Assembly (NCBI GenBank): GCA_022496205.1
Contig: WTXD01000281.1
Span: 1 to 13,808, forward strand
DNA length: 13,808 nucleotides
Origin: Gloeopeniophorella convolvens
Taxonomy: Eukaryota; Basidiomycota; Agaricomycetes; Russulales
Direction: 5' to 3'
Notes under the pieces: generated by a model
Seen by the model: the letters and a program-made list of their open reading frames with translations, nothing else
Told to the model about the DNA's origin: nothing
Database searches by the model: none
Shown: piece after piece, positions 6,678-13,808 of the stretch
Layout of the letters: every line of letters begins with the position of its first letter
How positions within the stretch are numbered: position 1 is the first letter of the stretch
Translations under genes and position numbers: made by a program

Positions 6678-8764
6678 GCTGTACCACTTGTCGTATATAG
6701 TGGAAGCGAATATCAATGTGCTTGAACCTGTGCTCTTGTACGGGGTTTGAGGCGACAAATATTGTGCCCTGATTATCCCCACAGAGTGGAATGGCACCTA
6801 GATTGATGTCTAGCTCCTCTAGAAGCGACTTAATCCAGACTACCTGTTGACTTGTATCACTCATCGACATGTATTCAGCCTCAGTGGAAGACAGCGCTAC
6901 AGTACGTTGCGCTCTAGAGTTCCAGCTAAATACTCTATCTGCTAGTTTCACTAAGTATCCAGTAGTAGATCGGCGATCATTTGGGTCAGAAGCCCAATCC
7001 GAGTCAGCGCAAGCAAACAACCCTTTATTAGAGCGACCATCATATACTAGTGCATAGTTTGATGTGCCAGCTAGATAGCGACAGACGTACAGTGCTCTAT
7101 TAAGGTGATCCTATGAAGGATTTGCTGCAAAACGCGACAGCTTTGTTACTGCAAATGCTATATCAGGACAAGTCCCTAGCATTATATAAAGCAGTGAGCC
7201 AATCACTTGCTGGAATTGAGTGCGAATGTTTGTGTCTACTGGAGATGTATTAGGAAGCGGCTGATAGCCTTCTGGCAATGGAGTTGGTACATGCTTAGCA
7301 TCTGTAAGCTTAAAGCACTTAACAACTTTCTCAAGGTATGGTGTTTGGTCAATATAAATTTTGCCATCCTTTTGAAGTATGCGCATGCATCAAAACTCCT
7401 TTGCGTCTCCTAGATCACAACATTCCCACTTCTTCATAAAGTCAGCCTTTAATTTGGCGACCAAAGGCTTGTTATTCCCTAGGAATATAGTGTCATCAAC
7501 ATAGACAACAACTACAACAAGTTCGCCTTTTTTGCCCTTGTAGACAAATAAGCCAGAGTCAGAGATAAGGCGTTTAAAGCCTAGTTCTGCCATGGACTCA
7601 TCCAGCGCTTTCCACCAAGCAAGAGCAGCTTGTTTGAGACCATAAATGGCGCGTAACAGTCGTAGTACTTTGCGCTCTTGGCCTTTCACCTTAAAGCCTT
7701 CAGGTTGTTCTATGTAAAGCTCCTCATCGAGTTTGCCATACAGGAAAGCACTTTTAACGTCTAATCCAGTGATGTACCAGTCTTCTAGTGCTGCCAAGGC
7801 AAGCATAAGACGAACTGTTTCATAACGAACAACTGGAGAGAATATCTCATTGAAGTCGACGCCTTCAACCTGTGAAAAGCCTTTGGCTACTAGCCTAGCT
7901 TTCTTACGACCGTCGGTTTTCTCATCAAAGACCCATCGGTTTTTAATGACCTTCCTCCCTTTAGGAGGGTCCACCAGCACAAAGACATTACGCCTATGAA
8001 GTGCCTCTAGTTCTTCATGGCATGCTGCCTTCCATTCCTTTTGCTGCGCTTCAGGCATGCGCAGAATGTCTTTATACGTCCATTCTCTGATGTTAGACGT
8101 GTCTAGTGGTTGTGAATCTGGTGGTACCGCTTTTGCAAGCAGGTAATTCACGAATTGTACTCCCCCTTCCTGTGCTAGTTGCGATAAAATATCATCAACT
8201 TCATCATCACTCCCCCTTAAGGGTGATTGCGGATTTTCGCTCATGCGTTGTGGATTTTTGTCAAGACTAGGCCCAGGAACCTGTCTTTGACGAGTGGATC
8301 TATCCCTTTGGGAGCTACCCAAGGGTTTCTCTACTAGGTCTTTCCACTGACGCATCCGCTGGACATCTTTATGTTGTTGTACAGGGTGCCTGTTTTCCCC
8401 ATAGATGTTACCAGGGCATGATGGTACTTTCCTTTCCCGAGTTGAGCACCTGGGCACAAAGCCTCCAGGGACATTATCCTCTTCATCAGGGGATTGTTCT
8501 CGCTCTAATTCTGGCTCAGGAGTAGGCACACGTTGTTCAGGTTCCTCGTCAGGTTCCCGTTCATTGTTCCTTTTAATAGGAGAGGGGGGACGGCTCTGCG
8601 CCTATGGCTGCGGATCGTCTTCCACTAAAGGAATGGGCTGATGGTCATTTTCCGAACCATCCTGACCATTAATAGGGTCATCTAATTGTACTACGCCTCT
8701 ACGCTTTGTAGTAGAACACTTAGGGAAGAGGTCTTCATCGAACAAGGCAGTAGTGCCTGTATAG
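6678..8764 (-). pseudogene. pol: Copia Pol remnant: reverse transcriptase and RNase H
   Basis: A single minus-strand frame runs from 8764 to 6678 with only three in-frame stops: TAG at 8602-8604, TGA at 7390-7392 and TAG at 7111-7113. In order it shows a charged linker (8760-8150), the Ty1/Copia reverse transcriptase (about 8030-7390) with NRWVFDEKTDGRKKARLVAKG, the Asp-bearing DVKSAFLYG and catalytic YVDD at 7492-7503, then the thumb/connection region, then RNase H (about 7020-6690) with Asp in ADSDWASDP, Glu in STEAEY and Asp in CGDNQG. All catalytic residues are present, so decay is recent or mild. Gag, protease and integrase are missing: the 5' end stops abruptly at 8764 against a DUF6535 exon. 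The 3' end is cut at 6677 by the Gypsy LTR, about 50 residues before the expected end. Confidence 0.95.
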
Positions 8765-9077
8765 ATGAACGTCGCGACGGTGGCAGAGAAAAGACCGGTC
8801 TACGGTGGGAGGTGTAAGTGTTTACGGTGGGGAGCGAGAATAAGACGAAGGGCAACGCACAAACACAAGGATACCGTCGGCGTCTCCCTTCCAGCTTTCG
8901 GTCATCTTGTCATCGTCCTTCTCGGCCTTCTCGAGGTACATGGCAAAGATGGGCCCGGATCCATCTGAGAAATTTTCCTCTTGTTGGCTGGGCGCATGAC
9001 CAGCAGATGCGGCTACTGGGGCACCACGATCTTGGAGTCGGAGCACGCATACTCAGCGAGAAGCCGCGCGCGGGCCA
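8765..9077 (-). repeat. Direct duplication of the DUF6535 5' region, copy 1
   Basis: Aligns without gaps to 13496-13808 (offset 4731), with about 22 differences in 313 bases by hand count. Both introns lie wholly or partly inside. The match to the right is limited only by the window edge, so its true extent is unknown. Confidence 0.93.
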
Positions 9078-9167
9078 TGCAGCACTTACCTGGGCTGGCT
9101 GCTGCCTCGGGTGTGTTCATGGAAACTTGTATGTGTCCGTCTCCTGTCTGTGGCTGTAGCTGTGGCA
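8765..9167 (-). pseudogene. DUF6535-domain gene, 5' fragment (copy 1), fused to Copia Pol
   Basis: Start and splicing read well. Exon 1 runs from ATG at 9167 (or ATG at 9120) to 9090, intron 1 is 9016-9089 (gtaagt...cag, 74 nt), exon 2 is 8861-9015, intron 2 is 8800-8860 (gtgcgt...tag, 61 nt), and exon 3 starts at 8799. Both junctions keep the frame (codon GTA across intron 1, phase 0 at intron 2). The protein has the DUF6535 opening, with GPIFAMYLEKAEKDDDKM, TESWKGDADGILVF and the start of the first membrane helix TGLFSATVATF. At 8765 homology to copy 2 ends and Copia Pol continues in the same frame. DUF6535 proteins are basidiomycete membrane proteins of unknown function, often in multigene families. 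The rest of this copy is missing from the window. Confidence 0.85.
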
Positions 9168-9451
9168 TTGGAGTATCGACGATGGGGTTGGGAGGGATGC
9201 GATGGAGTGAGGCCCACACACGTTGACACTGACGTTGAGGCCCTCAGCGCTTCAGCTTTCAGCTCCGAGTCCCAGAAGTATGTAAGTACCGCCCTGGCCT
9301 CTGTAAGCGCTGGGCGCTACAGCAAGCGCAAAGGGTCGATCTCGATCTGAGTGGCCCCCGGCCTTCCCGTGCTTCCTGCTGCGCCCATTTCGCTGCATCA
9401 CCTTCCACCATCCCCCCGGTCGCCGATTGCCTCGAGCGGAGGTGTGATCGG
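9168..9451. other. Region upstream of DUF6535 copy 1, no clear gene
   Basis: A plus-strand frame ending at 9350 is open for 79 codons and its last 40 residues look slightly protein-like. It overlaps the DUF6535 exon 1 and has weak third-position bias, so I do not call it. The promoter of DUF6535 copy 1 should lie here; no convincing TATA box was seen. Confidence 0.4.
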
Positions 9452-10171
9452 TCATATATCATAGCAGACTTTGGCGCGATGCAGAATAATGCTGACACGG
9501 TGCCTATGTACTACCCTTTCGTCCACCCCCGCCGGGCCCGTGCACGCCCGCGGCCTGACTGGACCACAGGCATCCCACGCTGCTGCCACCGTCGCGCACA
9601 ACTGCCCAACGGCTGTCCAGTCATCCACGCCCCATCCACCCGCCCCTGCAGATGCACCACCCACCCGCGGCGCCAGGATCTCCAAGCTGCGCCCCAGCAC
9701 TACCGCGCCCGCGCCCGCAACGCTCACCAGGTCCCAGGATGCCACGGCCGGGTACGAGTACATTGTGAGGCGGGTGTCCTGCCGCCTGCGTGCGCACGGG
9801 AGTGCATGCATCGGGCCCATGAGTGCGCCTGAGAGGAGGTGCGCATGCACCTCAGTTAGCGGCGCCCCGCGTGCAGCATCATTGCGGGTCGGCATGCCGC
9901 GTCGATGCCGGCGCGCCTCGGGGTTGTCAGCCACGTGACGTCGCAAGGCGTAGGACGCGCCGCACACCGTCGCATGCATCATATCGTGAGTGCGTTGCTG
10001 CCAGTCTGCGTCCCGTAGGCCGTGTGCACCCATGTCTTTCCTCTCTGGGAAGGCTTCTGCGGCTCCGCGGGTAATCACACTCTCCTGCGTCAAGCAATAT
10101 GCCGCCGCGGGACCGTGCATAGCGAGAAGCGTGCATAATACAATTTCCCCCAGCTCCAGGAATCCTGTCAT
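9452..10171 (-). CDS. Hypothetical protein, 239 residues, probably membrane-associated
   Basis: An uninterrupted frame from ATG at 10171 to TGA at 9452. Codon third positions are strongly GC-biased on this strand and the protein reads naturally, unlike the other open frames of this GC-rich stretch. Hydrophobic stretches occur near residues 7-27 (EIVLCTLLAMHGPAAAYCL), about 105-125, about 140-165 (SWDLVSVAGAGAVVLG) and about 185-205, spaced by charged loops, which suggests a small multi-pass membrane protein. A His/Met-rich segment (RTHDMMHATV) lies near residue 62. I do not recognise the family. The frame is open without introns. It could be a complete gene or the last exon of a longer one: upstream in frame a TGA occurs near 10235, and a second ATG in another frame lies at about 10180. 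Confidence 0.5.
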   Translation of the reverse strand: MTGFLELGEIVLCTLLAMHGPAAAYCLTQESVITRGAAEAFPERKDMGAHGLRDADWQQRTHDMMHATVCGASYALRRHVADNPEARRHRRGMPTRNDAARGAPLTEVHAHLLSGALMGPMHALPCARRRQDTRLTMYSYPAVASWDLVSVAGAGAVVLGRSLEILAPRVGGASAGAGGWGVDDWTAVGQLCATVAAAWDACGPVRPRACTGPAGVDERVVHRHRVSIILHRAKVCYDI

Positions 10172-10704
10172 CCGCCATGTCAGTCCTCCAAGCCTGCTGT
10201 TCGCACGAATGCGCTGACCCGAACCTCGTCATTCAGCGATGGCATACATGTCGCGCTCTACGATGCCATCTCTGAGGTGCCGGTGAACAATGAGGCCGCC
10301 TCGTCCATGGACACGTCATCAGGTGCAGCAGCACCTTCGGCGCATTTAAAACTGCCCTCGCAAGTACCTCTTCAGACTCAAACACAGACGGCACACCGCG
10401 CTCAACCTCAACCCCCCGTCCTTCCTCGGTACATTGCGTGCGTGGCCCGTTTCCGCCATCGCCGTCCCGTATGTGCTGAGCGCGTTCCGCCTACAGGGTT
10501 GCACGCTACGTGCGGCACTTCCACGAGTCTTTTCCGCTCAACGTGGGGGTCGACGCGCGGCGCGCACGCACATCGCCCAGTGTGAGCCCGAAAGGGCGCC
10601 TTCTACTGCGCAGACGTGAGAAACGGAGAGTGATGTCAGTTGTAGCCTGTCAAGGCTCGACGACTCTGCGGGAGGCGTCTGTTCTCTTCGAGCCCACGCT
10701 ATAG
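10163..10704 (+). pseudogene. Possible spliced gene fragment, unidentified
   Basis: A plus-strand frame is open from about 10163 to 10428 and ends in a Gln/Pro-rich stretch (LPSQVPLQTQTQTAHRAQPQ). A GT-AG intron of 68 nt fits at 10429-10496, with a CTGAG branch-like site and a ctacag acceptor. Removing it keeps the frame and continues as VARYVRHFHESFPLNVGVDA until a stop at 10702-10704. The first in-frame ATG is about 10309. No domain recognised. It starts next to the oppositely oriented 9452-10171 frame. The evidence is only frame continuity plus plausible splice sites, so it could be chance in GC-rich DNA. Confidence 0.25.
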
Positions 10705-11399
10705 CCGGGACAGCTACCCTTCGCCCGGCAGCTATGTATATGCGTTCCGTCGATGGAGCCCTTGCAGCGCCCGCGGGTTGCTATCGCCACTTTATCATCA
10801 CTCATGTTTCTGTTTCCAGCGCAGATGCTCAACGACAAGTCCAGAGGCCTCGGCCAAGACCACCCGCGTGTACGAAGTGTGTATGCGAAGCCTCCGGGGT
10901 CCTTGGGGTTATGGACCCTCCCGTACTGTCCATGAGCGCCGTGGGCTCCATGATGTCGTGCTTCGTCCAGGCTCTTCGGCCCATGCGCGGCCTCACTTGC
11001 TCGGGCTCTGGCTATCAGATGCTTGTTGTGTGCTGTCCGTGTAACCAACTCATTTCAAAGTATTGTTCTCGTACAAACTCTCGAGCGCATGCAATAGATC
11101 GACAATTCCATATACACGTACGTGTCGCGAAGTATGGGTGAGCCGGATATGTAAGTGGGCAGGAGCATAATACGAATTATACCGACGACCGAGGCATACG
11201 AACTAGTGATAGCCATGCAAGAAGTAAGTAGTGAGTATAGTAAGAATTGTCCGATCCAGATCCGCGTCCGAATCAAACGAGTCGTATCGCGAGACATAGA
11301 GGTACGCGGGGCCCCGGTACTATGAAAGCGCACGCATAGACAATTATGTACAGGTACGACGACTCGCTGGTGAGGGAGATGATATCAATGACTCTGACT
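10705..11399. other. Stretch with no supportable gene
   Basis: Several overlapping open frames exist on both strands between 10734 and 11141, none with clear codon bias or a recognisable motif. From about 11050 to 11399 the base composition becomes more AT-rich and no coding pattern is visible. It probably holds the 3' flank of DUF6535 copy 2, whose stop is at 11400-11402. Confidence 0.5.
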
Positions 11400-13808
11400 T
11401 CAAGAGGGTAATTGGAAATTATCGTGAGCAGCTGCAGGTCGGACATTATGGGCAGGGTACTGAATGGAGATGATAGCGTCGCCATAGCCTAGTGGCAGCG
11501 CCTCGGGATGCTCCAGGGACACTGGTGCGGCAGCGTCTTGGCCTGTGCTGACTGAGAGTAGCACAGCAGACGGACGCGGGATCCTAGAGCTGTTCGGAAG
11601 GGATGCGGCGCCTGCTGGTACGTGCGGGACTGGTCGGGGACTTGTCGACAGCGCGATGTCGTCCCGAGCGGGAGCTGAGGGAGATGTGGCAGTGTCGAGT
11701 TGCGAGTCCGGTGAGGGTGCTGGCAAGCCTAAATGCTCCAGAGAGGGCACAGGGATGTTGTTGCAGCGTTCGCTAGATGGCGGTGAAAAAGTAGGTGGAA
11801 GGACGGTTGTGAGTCGTGGGTCGTTGGATGGAGTAGAGGGCGGTCGGCTACGGTGCCTTGGATCGGGGCATCGCGGAAATGTTGGGAGCACGTAGGTAAA
11901 GGAGGATGGTTCCTCAATGGCAACGAGCGACGGAACGAATTCCGGGTGCAATACTCCCAATAAGCCACGCAACCTGAAGGCGAGCATGCTGCTGGGGTGA
12001 GAATTCCGGAAGCCATCGAAGTAATCGGCCGCAGCGGTGTCTACGATGCCGTTCCACAACTTGCAGAACTCGTGTTGGAGCTCGGGCAGGCAACGTTCGA
12101 TATGGATGTCCTTCCTCAGGATATAAAAACAATACTCGCCAAAAGTGGCCTGATCCCGGACCATAGCTGCAAGATCGCTTCGAAGAAATTGGAGGAGGTT
12201 CGCGAGCAAGAGATCATCTCCATGCGAAATGTACCGTCGAAGTGTGGAATCATCTACACCTAGCTGGTCCATCATGACTGGGAACCAACGCTCGTCAGTC
12301 CGACCAACCGCTGCAGTGGTGGCAGCCATAATGGACCGAGCCATAAAGGCTGTTTCTTGGTCGGGGTCTTTGATGCGTCGCGACGCGACCACACCGAAGT
12401 CAGTCCAGTCGATCAACGTGCCAAGATGTTCATCCGTGATAGCCACGGGAAACAGGCGAGGGAAGGCTCCAACGCTCCCGCGCACAGTGCGCCTCGGCGC
12501 ACCTTGGTGTCTTGAGGAATCACGTCGGACGACAACGTGCGTTGTCTAAACTCGAGAATACTATGCGTGAGAAAATCTCCAAAACTTGGCTCCAGTAGGA
12601 CATTTGCAGGTTCTTCAACGACCTTTGAGTGAAGGAAGCCCGGGATACCGGCGACAAGTCTCTCAATCTCGTGGTCTTCGTCTAGTGTCTGGATAAACGA
12701 TTGAATCGCCCGCCCATCAATCTGCCAAGGGAGTCCCAGCGCAACCTCGCCCGCCGCCTCTGTGATGTCGTGCTGCCAGTGGAACGCTATACGGTCTTCC
12801 CAGTCGCCGAAGATCGTATCCAACGAGCTTGAGATTGTAGAGTTTGGGATAAGGTTGGCCGCATCCAGAAGGCGTTCAAAGAGGTAGTATGGAAGGGCGA
12901 AGATAGACCCTGTTATGAACTCGAGCACCGAATCACATCGCCAGGCGAGCCCAGATAGTGGTGTGTAGTAGGGACTGTCGTAACGGAATAGCGGCATCAA
13001 TGTAGCGCAAACGTAAAGGCCGGCGCTTGCACAGATGCAGGATAGAATCGCCTTGAACACGGGTTTGCTGATGTCGGAGAGGAACACGACGAGGCCGGCG
13101 AAGAAAAGGAAGACGGAGATGTGGAGCAGTCCCGGAAGCGCTTCAACGACAACAGGAAGGTAGAGCTTGTCAACGCCTTCTTTGAAGAACGACCGGATTC
13201 GCGCGCGCTTGTGCAGAGTGACCGGTGATCTGGTGAGTCGAAGATATCGACGGGCCCATTGCTGGAGAAGGGTCGCGAGGAGGGCGCACGTGAGACTGAT
13301 GACGAGGCTGAGAAACCAGAGGATGTTGACCCAGATGGCCGATGAAGGCGGGGAGAAGGATGAAGGGTCGGGGAGGGAAGGGAGGGGAATGGACGATGAG
13401 CTGTTCGACTCAGCCACGGAGAGTTGGTAAAGATGAACGAGATAGAATGCAGAGGTGTCCTGAGAGTTCTGAGTGAGATGGGAAGCGACATGGCAATGAA
13501 CGTCGCGACGGTGGCAGAGAAAAGACCAGTCTACGGTGGGAGGTGTAAGTGTTTACGATGGGGAGCGAGAATAAGACGAATGACAACGCACAAATACAAG
13601 GATACCATCTGCGTCTCCCTTCCAACTCTCGGTCATCTTGTCATCTTCCTTTTCGGCCTTCTCGAGGTACATGGCAAAGATGGGACCGGATCCATCTGAG
13701 AAATTTCCCTCTTGTTTGCTGGGCTCGCGACCAGCAGATGCGGCTACTGGGGCACCAGGATCTAGGAGTCGGAGGGCGCATACTCAGCGAGGAGCCGCGC
13801 GCGGGCCA
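11400..13808 (-). pseudogene. DUF6535-domain membrane protein gene (copy 2), frameshifted, 5' end off window
   Basis: Exon 2 is 13592-13746, intron 2 is 13531-13591 (61 nt) and exon 3 starts at 13530. The protein opens with GPIFAMYLEKAEKEDDKM and TESWKGDADGILVF, then a first membrane helix (TGLFSATVATFIAM), then three more hydrophobic helices (IWVNILWFLSLVISLTCALL; HISVFLFFAGLVVFL; ILSCICASAGLYVCATLMPL), the usual DUF6535 pattern. A long soluble C-terminal region follows (about 12900-11900), and then a Ser/Pro-rich tail to TGA at 11400. The frame changes near 13480 and again near 12490. Each change corresponds to one missing base on the coding strand. Exon 1 and its start lie right of the window. 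Function unknown; the family is expanded in basidiomycetes. Confidence 0.85.
13496..13808 (-). repeat. Direct duplication of the DUF6535 5' region, copy 2
   Basis: Partner of 8765-9077, about 93% identical and gap-free. It covers the start of exon 3, intron 2, exon 2 and part of intron 1, and is cut by the window edge. Confidence 0.93.

Noticed and set aside
9111..9350. Plus-strand 79-codon frame ending at 9350
   Set aside because: It overlaps DUF6535 exon 1, has weak codon bias and no motif. Its last 40 residues look mildly protein-like, which is not enough.
9471..9938. Plus-strand open frames opposite 9452-10171
   Set aside because: GC-rich DNA opens all frames. Only the minus frame shows strong third-position GC bias and a natural hydrophobic pattern.
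13490..13530. A 41-nt intron that would restore the frame in DUF6535 copy 2
   Set aside because: A GT...CAG pair exists that rejoins the frame, but it would delete part of the conserved first membrane helix, has a poor donor (gtcgcg) and is very short. A one-base deletion is simpler.
1..13808. CRISPR arrays, rRNA, tRNA, bacterial operons or defence systems
   Set aside because: No regular spacer-repeat pattern, no conserved RNA gene motif and no bacterial-type gene order was seen. Everything recognisable is fungal or retrotransposon.

Overview
The window looks like a repeat-rich piece of a basidiomycete (Agaricomycete) genome. Three things point that way: two copies of a gene with the fungal DUF6535 membrane domain, short GT-AG introns of 61 and 74 nt, and nested Ty1/Copia- and Ty3/Gypsy-type LTR retrotransposons. 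No bacterial operon, CRISPR array, rRNA or tRNA was seen.

Layout: (1) 1-5491, minus strand: internal region of a large Gypsy-type retrotransposon. It reads from a primer-binding site at 5480-5489, through about 3.3 kb of decayed coding sequence with no recognised domain (5450 to about 2150), into a gag gene with a capsid-type region and a CCHC zinc knuckle (about 2150 to 1). Its pol gene would lie left of the window. A 656-bp solo LTR of the same family (500-1155) sits in gag with a perfect 5-bp target duplication. (2) 5492-6677: the 5' LTR of that Gypsy element, itself split by a 526-bp solo LTR of Copia type (5731-6256), again with a perfect 5-bp duplication. (3) 6678-8764, minus strand: the reverse transcriptase/RNase H part of an older Copia element. 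It is interrupted on the left by the Gypsy element and carries three in-frame stops. (4) 8765-about 9167, minus strand: the first two exons and start of exon 3 of a DUF6535 gene, fused in frame to the Copia remnant. (5) 9168-11399: a GC-rich stretch with one convincing but unidentified 239-residue reading frame on the minus strand (9452-10171), a weak spliced candidate on the plus strand (about 10163-10704), and about 700 bases with nothing clear. (6) 11400-13808, minus strand: a second, longer DUF6535 gene copy with two apparent single-base frameshifts, running off the right edge. Its 5' part (13496-13808) is about 93% identical to 8765-9077.

The order of events can be read from the nesting. 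The Copia remnant came first, then the Gypsy insertion into it, then the two solo LTRs inside the Gypsy element. The most interesting mechanistic signal is a 10-nt match between the primer-binding site next to the Gypsy 5' LTR and a site 35 nt downstream of the LTR TATA box. This is what a Tf1-like self-priming retrotransposon would show. None of the transposon genes looks intact, and the DUF6535 genes also look damaged.
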